DNA of 64,000 nt from an uncultured Pseudoxanthomonas sp. (GTDB lineage: Bacteria > Pseudomonadota > Gammaproteobacteria > Xanthomonadales > Xanthomonadaceae), in contig NZ_CAMPJD010000017.1 of assembly GCF_946886695.1 (NCBI RefSeq), positions 1-64,000 on the forward strand. The letters run 5' to 3'. This document shows, piece after piece, positions 49,179 through 57,734 of this stretch. Positions within the stretch are counted from its first letter, which is position 1; each line of letters opens with the position of its first letter. The position numbers and the translations under genes are program-made. Below the pieces are notes generated by a model. That model searched no databases. It was given only the letters and a program-made list of their open reading frames with translations, and was not told the DNA's origin.

Positions 49179-49505
49179 TCAGTGGGAGGCGGAGGCTGTG
49201 GCGGCCTGCTGGCGCTGGACGGCAGTGGCGTAGCCACCGGCGCCCCGCTCCAGCGTGCGGGCGACGCGGCCGATGGTGGTCACGCTGACCTGGGTGAGAT
49301 CGTGGATTTCCCGGTACGGCACACCCTTCAGCAGCAACGGCACGACCCGCCAGCGGTCTGCCATGGCTTCAAGTTCCGCGGGCGTGCACAGGTCCTCGAG
49401 AAAGGCCCGCACCTCGCCCGCTTCCGATAGCGCCGCCAGGGCCACGGCCAGGGCCTGCAGCGGGGGGTTGTCGGCGATGTCGTCCTGGAGCGAGCGGCGC
49501 TTCAT
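49179..49505 (-). CDS. YerC/YecD family TrpR-related regulator heading the his operon
   Basis: A 108-residue TrpR-fold DNA-binding protein. The core [23 protein letters not shown], with the HTH region [20 protein letters not shown] (about residues 62-82), is the YerC/YecD pattern. It is the first gene of the his operon, 8 nt ahead of hisG, and is preceded by a perfect palindrome, so it is the likely histidine-responsive repressor of the operon (inference from context). ATG 49505 has no clear ribosome site. Confidence 0.85.
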   Translation of the reverse strand: MKRRSLQDDIADNPPLQALAVALAALSEAGEVRAFLEDLCTPAELEAMADRWRVVPLLLKGVPYREIHDLTQVSVTTIGRVARTLERGAGGYATAVQRQQAATASASH

Positions 49506-49526
49506 GAGGAAGGATCGTGAACCAAT

Positions 49527-49552
49527 GTATTAACGTGCTATTACGTTAATAC
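49527..49552. promoter_or_regulatory. Palindromic operator of the his operon
   Basis: GTATTAACGT-GCTATT-ACGTTAATAC, a perfect 10-bp inverted repeat with 6-bp spacer, 22-47 nt upstream of the regulator start. It is markedly AT-rich against its surroundings and overlaps the expected promoter. Confidence 0.82.
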
Positions 49553-49663
49553 GATCCCGTCACGCCCGTCAACCCCGGCCTTGTCTGGAATCACGGTCGT
49601 TTCCCGTTACTTCCGGCATGGCCACACCCGGGAATCGATGATGGGCTGGAGCGGACAAGGACG

Positions 49664-51577
49664 ATGAGTACACTGCCAAGGACGCCGGACCGCCGGCCCG
49701 GCCCTGTCGCCGGAAGGCGGACAGGCCACCCCGGGGGGATGGGCATGCAGGGACGACGCACCGATACCGCACGCCGGCCGCGCTGGGCGGCATGGCTGCT
49801 GCTGGCCCTGCTCTGGCCGATGGTCGCCACGGCCTCGGCACCTGCGCCGGCCCGCCTCGGCGCCGACGCGAACCATGCGGCGCTTGCGCCACACACCACC
49901 TACCTGCATGACGCAGGCGGCGCCGCGACACCGGACGACGCGCAGCGCCTGCTGGACGCGGGCCGCTTCGCTCCGTTGCCGAACGGGGATGCCTCCTTCG
50001 GGTTCCAGACCGGCGCCTTCTGGTTCCACGTGGAGGTCACCAACGCCAACCCGCGCGAGCAGCGCTGGCTGCTGGTCCAGCAGTACGCGCTGAGCGATCG
50101 TATCGATATCTACGCGCGCTACCCGGATGGCCGCACGGTCCACCACGCCGGCGGCGACACCTTCCCGTTCGAGCAGCGCAGCATCCGCTACCGGCATCCG
50201 AACTTCTGGCTGGAACTGCCCACCGACCAGCCGGTGGATCTATTGGTCCGGGTGCAGAGCCAGAGTTCGATGCAGGTGCCACTGTTCCTGTACACGCCCG
50301 CTGCATTCGCCGAGCTCTCCCGCGACGGCCAGCTCGGCATCGGCATCTATTACGGCATCCTGCTTGCACTGTTCTTCTACAACCTGGTGCTGTGGCTGGT
50401 GCTGCGCGATGGCAGCTACTTCTGGTACCTGTTCCACATCACCGCGTTCGGGCTGGTGCTGTTCACGCTCAATGGGCTGGGCTTCGAATATTTCTGGCCG
50501 CATTCCACGTGGCTGGCCGACAAATCGGTCCCGCTGTCGGTCTGTCTGGCGCAGATCGGCATGCAGCAGTTTTCGCGGACCTTCCTCGACCTCAACACCC
50601 GATGGCGGCTGGGCGACCGCGTCAGCAAGGCGATCATCGCGTTCTTCGTGCTGCTCGGCATCGCCGCCACCCAGCTTCCCTACCACGTGGCGACACCGAT
50701 CGCGTCCGCAGCAGTGTTCCCCAGCATCGTATGGATCGCGGTGATCACGCTGGTGGTGGTGCGCAGTGGCTACCGGCCCGCGAAGGTGTTCCTGCTGGCA
50801 TGGGCAATGTTCCTGCTGGGAACGGGCATCTTCGTGGCACTCGCGTTCGGTCTGCTGCCCAAGCGATTCATCACCGAGTACGGCGTGCAGATCGGCTCGG
50901 CGCTGGAGATGCTGCTGCTGTCGGTGGCGCTGGGCTACCGCTACGCCGCGCTGCGCAACGAGAACGAGCGCATTGTGCGGGACGCGAAGAACTCGCTGGA
51001 GGAGCAGGTGGTGTCGCGTACCGCCGAGCTCCGCCAGACGATGTCCGAACTCGAGACCGCCCACCATCGCCTGCGTGAATCCAGCCGGCTCGACGGCTTG
51101 ACCGACCTCTACAACCGCACGCATTTCCGCGAAGCCTTCGAGCACCTGCTGTCGCAGTCGCGCAATTCGCAGCGGCCGATCTCGCTGCTGATGATCGACC
51201 TGGACCATTTCAAACGCATCAACGACACCTACGGCCACCTGGTCGGCGACGACTGCCTGCGCTGTACGTCGAACACGCTGGCCGAGACGCTGCGCCCGCA
51301 CGGCGCACTGCTGGCGCGCTTCGGCGGCGAGGAGTTCATCGCCGCCCTGCCCGGCATGGGCCTGGGCGAGGCCAGCGTGGTGGCCGAAGAGCTGCGCCAG
51401 GCGCTGCGCGCGCAGCCCTGCCGCAGCGGCGAGCTGGAAATTGCCGTCTCCGCCAGCATCGGCGTGCACTGCGTCGACCTGGAAGCCCGGGACAGCCTGG
51501 AATCCGCACTGCAGGTGGCGGACCAGGCGCTGTACACCGCGAAGGCCGAAGGGCGGGACTGCGTGCGGACGTTGTGA
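49664..51577 (+). CDS. 7TMR-DISM membrane diguanylate cyclase
   Basis: Membrane-bound c-di-GMP synthase, 637 residues. Hydrophobic leader (WAAWLLLALLWPMVATASA, about 41-59), periplasmic 7TMR-DISMED2-like sensor domain (FGFQTGAFWFHVEVTN to MQVPLFLY), seven transmembrane segments (about 225-425), a coiled-coil linker with SLEEQVVSRTAELRQTMSEL, then GGDEF with RFGGEEF near residue 554. No RxxD inhibitory site (RPHG at that place). ATG 49664 has AAGGA upstream; ATG 49739 is an alternative. Divergent from the his operon. Confidence 0.9.
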   Translation: MSTLPRTPDRRPGPVAGRRTGHPGGMGMQGRRTDTARRPRWAAWLLLALLWPMVATASAPAPARLGADANHAALAPHTTYLHDAGGAATPDDAQRLLDAGRFAPLPNGDASFGFQTGAFWFHVEVTNANPREQRWLLVQQYALSDRIDIYARYPDGRTVHHAGGDTFPFEQRSIRYRHPNFWLELPTDQPVDLLVRVQSQSSMQVPLFLYTPAAFAELSRDGQLGIGIYYGILLALFFYNLVLWLVLRDGSYFWYLFHITAFGLVLFTLNGLGFEYFWPHSTWLADKSVPLSVCLAQIGMQQFSRTFLDLNTRWRLGDRVSKAIIAFFVLLGIAATQLPYHVATPIASAAVFPSIVWIAVITLVVVRSGYRPAKVFLLAWAMFLLGTGIFVALAFGLLPKRFITEYGVQIGSALEMLLLSVALGYRYAALRNENERIVRDAKNSLEEQVVSRTAELRQTMSELETAHHRLRESSRLDGLTDLYNRTHFREAFEHLLSQSRNSQRPISLLMIDLDHFKRINDTYGHLVGDDCLRCTSNTLAETLRPHGALLARFGGEEFIAALPGMGLGEASVVAEELRQALRAQPCRSGELEIAVSASIGVHCVDLEARDSLESALQVADQALYTAKAEGRDCVRTL

Positions 51578-51593
51578 AGCGACAGGGCCTACT

Positions 51594-51735
51594 GCAGGAG
51601 CGACGTGAGTCGCGACCGTGAATCATAGGCGCACGGAACTTGCGTCCAACCATCGCCCCAACCGCCGCACCGTCACTGGTTGCCTTGGCATCAGGGCAGA
51701 TCTGTTCGTGCGGTCGCGACTTACGTCGCTCCTAC
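51594..51735. repeat. REP inverted pair (GTAGGAGCGACG type), copy 3
   Basis: Copies at 51594-51618 (head GCAG) and, inverted, 51711-51735, about 92 bp apart, between the convergent ends of the diguanylate cyclase and the ammonia-lyase gene. No gene is seen in the gap. Confidence 0.88.
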
Positions 51736-51745
51736 AGCTTCTTCC

Positions 51746-53635
51746 TCAGCGATTGCGCACCGCCGCCAGGATCTCCCCCGACTCCACCAGCCGCACCGCG
51801 GTGGCGACTTCGCCATCGAGCGCGCGGTCGCGGTCGAGGAAGGGAATCTTCGCGCGGATCGCCGCATGCGCTGCCGCCACTGCGTGACCCGGATGGAAGG
51901 CCTCGCTGGCCGACAGCACGGCACGCAGGGCATCGACTTCGGCCAGGAAGGTGTCGTGTCCTTCGGCGCCCGGCTGCGGACCGCCCGACACCTTCATCGC
52001 CAGCCCTTCGGCATCGGTACGGTCCGACAACGAGCGCGCGGCGTTGATCATGTCGCGACGCAGGTCCAAGGCCTGCGCCGCGGTGTACAGCTCCAGCGCC
52101 AGCACCTTGCCCAGGTCCTGCACCATCGCCAGCACATGGCGTGCTTCGTTGGCGCCCATCGACACGTGGTCTTCCGCGTTCGCGCTGGTCGGCACCGAGA
52201 ACACGCTGGCCGGATGTGCGCGGCTGGCGAGGTCGTTGACGATCGCCGCCGCCGAGTACTGCACGATCATGTGCCCCGACTCGGTGCCATCCTCGTTGCC
52301 GATCAGGAATGCGGGCAGGCCGTCGTTTGTGGACGGATCGACCAGCTTGTTGAGGCGGCGCTCGGAGATGGAGGCCAGTGTCGGGATGGCTGCCTTCACG
52401 TAGCTCATCGCCAACGCCAGCGGCATGCCATGGAAGTGGCCGGCAGAGATCACCTGCTCTTCGACGTGCTCGGCCTGCTTGTCGGGGAACACCAGTGGGT
52501 TGTCGGTGACCGCGTTGAGTTCGATCTCCAGCACGCGCTTGGCCTGCTCCACCGCATCGCGCACGGCGCCGTGCACCTGCGGAATGCAGCGCAGCGAGTA
52601 GCTGTCCTGCGGCTGGTGCTTCTTGCCGCCACGGAACGGCATGAAGCGGTCATAGAACTTCTCCCGGCCGTGGCGCTGGTCGGTCGGCACCCAGTCCCAG
52701 CCGATGTCGAAGCGGAGCGCCTGCGCCTCGGGCGTATCCCAGCTGCGCGGCAGCCACGGACGGAACTTCGGCACCAGGTGGTACGGGATGTCGGCCAGCG
52801 TCGATCCATCGAGCAGGTCGCGCAATCGCGCGGCCACGTGCACCTGGCCCGGATGCGGCCGCAGCGCGTGGACCTCTTCGGCGAACGCGCCGAGGCGGCC
52901 CGCGAACGCATCGATTGTCATGGCCGCCGCCAGATCGGCGGTGTCCAGCAGGTTGTCCAGGCGATAGGTCGCCAGCACGCCCATCGCCAGCATCTGCGCG
53001 GTGCCGTTGTTCAGCGCCAGGCCTTCCTTGTACGACAGCGAGACCGGCGACAACCCCACGCGCTTCAGCGCGTCGGCACCGGACATGCGCTCGCCTTCAT
53101 GGAAGGCTTCGCCTCCGCCCAGCAGCACGATGGCCAGGTGCGACAACGGCGCCAGGTCGCCCGAGGCGCCCACCGATCCCAGCGAAGGCACCACCGGCAC
53201 GATGCCGGCATTGAGCATCGCGGCAAGCGCCTGCAGCGTCTCGACGCGGATGCCGGAGTGGCCCTTCAGCAGCGTGTTGATGCGGATGCCGAGCATGGCG
53301 CGGACGATCTCCGGCGCCATCGGCTCGCCCACGCACACGGCATGGGTGACGATCAGGTTGTACTGCAGCTCTTCGTGCAGCGAGCGCCCGGACTTCACCG
53401 CGCCCGGCAGTTCGTCGCGCAGCGGATGCGCGCCGAGCAGCTTGTCGGCATTGCTGCCGAAGCCGGTGGACACGCCGTAGATCGGCTCTTCGCGGCGGAC
53501 CTGTTCGGCCAGGAAGTCCGCGGCGCGCGCGACGTCCTTCAGTGCCCCCTTGTCCAACTCGACACTGGCACCGAACGCGATCTCGACCAGCCGGTCGCGG
53601 GTGAGGGATTTTCCATCCAGCAGGATCGGCTTCAT
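51746..53635 (-). CDS. HAL/PAL/TAL-family aromatic amino acid ammonia-lyase, long variant
   Basis: MIO-dependent lyase family, 629 residues against about 510 for ordinary bacterial HutH. The MIO triad Ala-Ser-Gly is present (SVGASGDLAPL, residues 157-159), as are YGVSTGFG (53-60), LNNGTAQM and DSYSLRC (344-350). About 63 extra residues (279-342, rich in Trp, Pro, Arg) are inserted before DSYSLRC, and the C-terminus is longer. The usual GNFHG reads GHFHG and the Glu-containing helix after MIxQ differs. Histidine is a plausible but unproven substrate. It begins 1 nt after the hisS stop, so the pair is co-transcribed. Confidence 0.82.
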   Translation of the reverse strand: MKPILLDGKSLTRDRLVEIAFGASVELDKGALKDVARAADFLAEQVRREEPIYGVSTGFGSNADKLLGAHPLRDELPGAVKSGRSLHEELQYNLIVTHAVCVGEPMAPEIVRAMLGIRINTLLKGHSGIRVETLQALAAMLNAGIVPVVPSLGSVGASGDLAPLSHLAIVLLGGGEAFHEGERMSGADALKRVGLSPVSLSYKEGLALNNGTAQMLAMGVLATYRLDNLLDTADLAAAMTIDAFAGRLGAFAEEVHALRPHPGQVHVAARLRDLLDGSTLADIPYHLVPKFRPWLPRSWDTPEAQALRFDIGWDWVPTDQRHGREKFYDRFMPFRGGKKHQPQDSYSLRCIPQVHGAVRDAVEQAKRVLEIELNAVTDNPLVFPDKQAEHVEEQVISAGHFHGMPLALAMSYVKAAIPTLASISERRLNKLVDPSTNDGLPAFLIGNEDGTESGHMIVQYSAAAIVNDLASRAHPASVFSVPTSANAEDHVSMGANEARHVLAMVQDLGKVLALELYTAAQALDLRRDMINAARSLSDRTDAEGLAMKVSGGPQPGAEGHDTFLAEVDALRAVLSASEAFHPGHAVAAAHAAIRAKIPFLDRDRALDGEVATAVRLVESGEILAAVRNR

Positions 53636-53636
53636 G

Positions 53637-55019
53637 TCAGCGCCCCGCCAATGCGCGTGCCTGTTCCAGCTCCACCTTCAGGCTGCTGGCCAGTTCTTCG
53701 CGTTTCACGTCGAACTGCTGCTCGCGCAGCAGGTCCTTCACCGTCACCACGCCGCGCGCCAGTTCGTCCTCGCCCGCCAGCACCACGAAGCGGATGCCCG
53801 CGCGCGAGGCGTACTGGAACTGCTTGGCCAGCTTGCGGCTCTCCATCTGCACTTCGGTGTTGATGCCGGCCGCGCGCAGGCGACGCGCGATGTCCAGCGA
53901 GCCGGCCAGCTGGCCGTCATCCATCAACGCGACCATCGCCTGCACGCTGCTCTCGTCGCTGCCGGCGATCAGGCCGGCTTCGCGCAGCTGCCAGAACAGG
54001 CGGGTCAGGCCGATCGAGATGCCCACGCCCGGCAGCTTCGACTTGGTGTAATGGCTGGCAAGGTCTTCGTAGCGGCCGCCGGAGCAGATCGAGCCGATCT
54101 GCGGATAGCCGTCCAACTGGGTCTCGTAGACGGTGCCGGTGTAGTAATCCAGGCCGCGGGCGATGGAGAAGTTCAGGCAGTACGCGTCCTCGGGCACGCC
54201 CAGCGCCTTGACCAGTTCCAGCACTTCGCGCAGTTCGGCGATGCCCTGGTTGAAGGTGTCGCTGCCCTGCCCCAGCGCGTCGAGCCTGGCCAGCGCATCG
54301 GCGTGGCCGGTGCTGCGCACGGCGACGAAGTCGAGGATGCGGTCCACGCCCTCGGCCGACATGCCGAAGCCCTCGCCGGTCAGCGTCTCGCGCACGTAGT
54401 CGGCGCCGCGCTTGTCCAGCTTGTCCACTTCGCGCAGCACCAGTGCCTGCTGTTCGCCGTCGGTGACGCCCTGCGCCTCGAAGAAGCCGCGCATCAGCTT
54501 GCGATTGTTCAACTGGATGGTGAACTCGCCGATACCCAGCTCACTGAAAACGGCGTGGATCACCGCCAGGATCTCGGCGTCGAAGCGCACGCTCAGCGCA
54601 TCCTTGCCGATCACGTCGATGTCGCACTGGTAGAACTCGCGGAAGCGGCCGCGCTGCTGGCGTTCGCCGCGATAGACGCGCTGGATCTGGTAGCGGCGGA
54701 ACGGGAAGGTCAGTTCGTGTTCGTGTTCGGCCACGTAGCGGGCCAGCGGCACGGTCAGATCGAAGCGCAGGGCCAGTTCGGGCAGGCCTTCGCCTTCCTT
54801 CGCGAGCGCGCCAGTGGACTGGACGAAGTAGACCTGGCGCTCTGTCTCGCCGCCGGACTTGGTCAGCAGGGTCTCGGACAGTTCGAAGACCGGCGTTTCC
54901 ACGGGCAGGAAGCCGAAGCGCTCGTAGTTCCGGCGGATGGTGTCCAGCATGCGCTGGAAGGCGATCTGCTCGCGCGGGAGCAGTTCCATCACTCCGGGCG
55001 GGGTACGGGGCTTGATCAA
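53637..55019 (-). CDS. hisS: Histidine-tRNA ligase
   Basis: Class II aminoacyl-tRNA synthetase charging tRNA-His, 460 residues. Motifs: [14 protein letters not shown], motif 2 ([30 protein letters not shown]), histidine loop [11 protein letters not shown], motif 3 [16 protein letters not shown] and a C-terminal anticodon-binding domain (about 360-450). Start TTG 55019 is chosen because GGAG lies 8 nt upstream; TTG 55043 is in frame but has no ribosome site. Coupled to the ammonia-lyase gene downstream. Confidence 0.95.
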   Translation of the reverse strand: MIKPRTPPGVMELLPREQIAFQRMLDTIRRNYERFGFLPVETPVFELSETLLTKSGGETERQVYFVQSTGALAKEGEGLPELALRFDLTVPLARYVAEHEHELTFPFRRYQIQRVYRGERQQRGRFREFYQCDIDVIGKDALSVRFDAEILAVIHAVFSELGIGEFTIQLNNRKLMRGFFEAQGVTDGEQQALVLREVDKLDKRGADYVRETLTGEGFGMSAEGVDRILDFVAVRSTGHADALARLDALGQGSDTFNQGIAELREVLELVKALGVPEDAYCLNFSIARGLDYYTGTVYETQLDGYPQIGSICSGGRYEDLASHYTKSKLPGVGISIGLTRLFWQLREAGLIAGSDESSVQAMVALMDDGQLAGSLDIARRLRAAGINTEVQMESRKLAKQFQYASRAGIRFVVLAGEDELARGVVTVKDLLREQQFDVKREELASSLKVELEQARALAGR

Positions 55020-55136
55020 GCGAAAAACTCCAACGGACGGCAACAGCGCATTCTAAGTGGGAAGGCCGCATGCCGTAACGGAAACACCGCGCCCTATTGC
55101 CGCACGCGCGACGACTGCCTACAATGCGCGGCTCAA

Positions 55137-55213
<77 letters not shown>

Positions 55214-55220
55214 AAACACG

Positions 55221-55253
55221 AAGCCCGGGAAACAAAAGTTTCCCGGGCTTTTT
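55221..55253 (+). terminator. Intrinsic terminator after tRNA-Pro
   Basis: Stem AAGCCCGGGAAAC-AAAA-GTTTCCCGGGCTT followed by TTT, 8 nt after the tRNA CCA. Confidence 0.93.
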
Positions 55254-55256
55254 GTT

Positions 55257-55655
55257 GACTGCCGCTTGCCCACCCCCGTCGCCTGCCCGCCATATCCACC
55301 GCCGGCCGGGCCGCAGCACCGCGCACCCTTCATCCAATCCCGCCGGCGACCCGTGGCTCTCTGAAGCGAGAGCCTCGAAGAAAATGTGCTGTGCATCACG
55401 GAATGATGACGCTGAACGTCACTCTTTGACCCCTCCTTCACGTGCCTCTCGTGGACGGGTGCCGACCTGACATCAAACACATTCAGGACAATCAGACACT
55501 ATTGCGCCTTATTTCAACTAGTTCGCGCATAGTTGTTCATATTTATTTACATAGAATGAACTGAATACAAGTTCTGTTGTCCCTAACTCGGATGACTGGG
55601 AGAACTGGCAGAGTTTTTGCTTTAACCAGCGCAACGGACTACGCAACCGCGCCGC
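55257..55655 (+). other. Non-coding leader ahead of pgaA, AT-rich at its 3' half
   Basis: About 400 bp with no convincing gene. From about 55480 to 55620 the base composition falls well below the genome's GC level. It holds the 8-bp palindrome AACTAGTT (55516-55523) and the inverted pair GTTCAT (55535-55540)/ATGAAC (55556-55561). The position directly upstream of pgaABCD suggests a large regulatory region; no specific regulator site is recognised. Confidence 0.6.
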
Positions 55656-57734
55656 GTGACAGGCCCCCACTTGAATCTCCGGTTCTTCCCCCTCCCCCTC
55701 GCCCTGGCGTGTGCCACGGGTTTGTCCCTGCACCCCCTCGCCCTCCAGGCCGCGCCTGCGGAAACGCGGACGGTGTCTCGCCAAGCCCAGCTGGACGATG
55801 CCACGCGCCTGCGTGACCAGCGTCAATGGCTCTCGGCCCTCGCGATCTATGAGCGTCTGTTGTCCGCAGCTCCCTCGGACGAGGAGGCCTACCGGCTGCG
55901 CACGTTGACGCTGGCGGATCTCGGCAACGCCGAACGCGCATGGCAGCTTTATCGCGCTCGCCCGGCCATCTTCAGCGGGGCCGAAGCCGCGCGCATCGAG
56001 AATGACCGCTTGGCCCGCACGATCGTCTGGGGAGGCCTCTACGCACAGGACACGGCATCCCGGCTGGATGAAATGAAGCAGGCCGAACGCTTGATGGCGG
56101 AGCACCTTGCCAGCCTGACCCCGGCGCAGCGCGCCGAAGCCACGCGTCCACGCCTGGACACGCTGGTGATCCTGAATACGCTGGAAAAGCACGATGAAGT
56201 CGTGGCGGCATACCGTGCACTTCTTGCCGATGGCGTGGAAGTGCCTCCCTACGCTCTGGCCAAGGTCGGCGATTCGCTGCTGGCCACGCGCCAACCGGAG
56301 GAAGCCGCCGCGGCGCTCGAGATTTCGCTGGCGGCGATGCCTGGCGAGTTCGATATCCAACTGCTGCTGGCGTATGCCTATCTGGAATCGGAGCAGCACG
56401 CGCGCGCGCTGGCGATGCTGGATGCCCTGTCCAAGTCCAACGAGCCTTGGCCACGTGCCGCAGGCGCGCGCCTTGGCCACCAGAACTGGCACCGCTTCGA
56501 AGCCGACACCAATCACGCGATGGTGACGGCGTACGGCAACCGCCTGCAGGAAGCCCAGGTGGCGCTCGAAGCGCTCGCATCCGTGGCGCCGAACAACGCC
56601 GGCCTGCAATCACGGCTTGGCAATGTCTTCGGCATGCGCGGCTGGAGCGAGCGCGCCCTGGAACGCCAGCGCATGGCGATGACGCTGGATCCGCGCAGCA
56701 CCGAAGCCCGTATCGGCGCCACCGAATCCCTGCTCGCGCTCGACCGCGTGGGCGATGCCCGCCTGCTTCACGACGCGCTGCTGGAACAGTTTCCTGGCAA
56801 CACCCACGTGCAGCGCCTGGACCGCTACTGGAATGCGCACCTGGGTTGGCGCGGCCGCGCATGGGCCGCTGCGGGACGCAGTGACGCCGAAGGCACGACG
56901 ACTGCATCGCCGCTGGGAAATCGCGACGGCGAGTACGGGGCGTACGTAGAGAGCCCGATGCTGGCTGATCGCTGGCGCGTGACCGCGCAGGCCAGCGATG
57001 CCTGGGCTGATTTCCAGGGCGAACGCGTGCATGCCCGCTACGCCGGCATGGGCATGCTCTACGCACACGACCGGCTGTCGCTGGAAGCACAAGCACTGCG
57101 CCCGAACGACCGGTACCTCGACGACACCGCCGTCGGAATGCGTGCCGGGTGGCGTTTCGGCGACACCGTGTCGGCCAGCGCCGCTGTCTTCCACGCGGAC
57201 CCGGAAGCATCACTGCAGGCGCGCCGTAGCGGGATCGGGGCGGACAGCTGGCAGGCCGGGCTGGTGTGGTCGCCTTCGGAACAGGGGCAACTGGGTGCGC
57301 GCTACAAGCACTGGGACTACGACGACGGCAATCGACGCCAGGAGCTGGGTGTGTACGGCCAGCACAGGTGGATCACGCGACCGCACCTGTTGGTCGACAT
57401 GATCGGCGACGCGTACGCATCGCGGGGCAGTCACGACGAAGCTCCCTATTTCAATCCTTCGGAGGATCGCGCATTCAACGCCGGCGTCCGCGTCGATCAC
57501 GTCGCGTGGCGCCGTTACGAGCGCCACCTGCGGCAGCGCCTGGAGATCACCGCCGGCAGCTATTGGCAGGAAGGCCATGGCAGTGCATGGGTACCGCGCG
57601 CCAGCTACCGGCACGAATGGAAGTTGGCCATGGGTCACGTGCTGGATTACGGAATCGCCTGGTCGCGCCCCGTCTACGACGGCCAGCGCGAGCAGCGTGT
57701 GACGCTGGACATCGAATACCGGTGGGGAGAATGA
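55656..57734 (+). CDS. pgaA: Poly-beta-1,6-N-acetylglucosamine export porin PgaA
   Basis: Outer-membrane exporter of PNAG, 692 residues. Signal peptide (LPLALACATGLSLHPLALQA), TPR-like helical repeats in the periplasm (about residues 35-395, e.g. LAIYERLLSAAPSDEEAYRL and RLGNVFGMRGWSERALERQR), then a 16-strand type beta-barrel domain to the end (aromatic-rich strands, last DIEYRWGE). Shorter than E. coli PgaA (807). Start GTG 55656 is tentative; a TTG at 55671 is equally close to the signal peptide. Its stop overlaps pgaB by 4 nt. Confidence 0.9.
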   Translation: MTGPHLNLRFFPLPLALACATGLSLHPLALQAAPAETRTVSRQAQLDDATRLRDQRQWLSALAIYERLLSAAPSDEEAYRLRTLTLADLGNAERAWQLYRARPAIFSGAEAARIENDRLARTIVWGGLYAQDTASRLDEMKQAERLMAEHLASLTPAQRAEATRPRLDTLVILNTLEKHDEVVAAYRALLADGVEVPPYALAKVGDSLLATRQPEEAAAALEISLAAMPGEFDIQLLLAYAYLESEQHARALAMLDALSKSNEPWPRAAGARLGHQNWHRFEADTNHAMVTAYGNRLQEAQVALEALASVAPNNAGLQSRLGNVFGMRGWSERALERQRMAMTLDPRSTEARIGATESLLALDRVGDARLLHDALLEQFPGNTHVQRLDRYWNAHLGWRGRAWAAAGRSDAEGTTTASPLGNRDGEYGAYVESPMLADRWRVTAQASDAWADFQGERVHARYAGMGMLYAHDRLSLEAQALRPNDRYLDDTAVGMRAGWRFGDTVSASAAVFHADPEASLQARRSGIGADSWQAGLVWSPSEQGQLGARYKHWDYDDGNRRQELGVYGQHRWITRPHLLVDMIGDAYASRGSHDEAPYFNPSEDRAFNAGVRVDHVAWRRYERHLRQRLEITAGSYWQEGHGSAWVPRASYRHEWKLAMGHVLDYGIAWSRPVYDGQREQRVTLDIEYRWGE

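Noticed and set aside
49506..49663. Histidine attenuator with leader peptide
   Set aside because: No short frame with consecutive His codons on the minus strand; the palindrome explains the region better.
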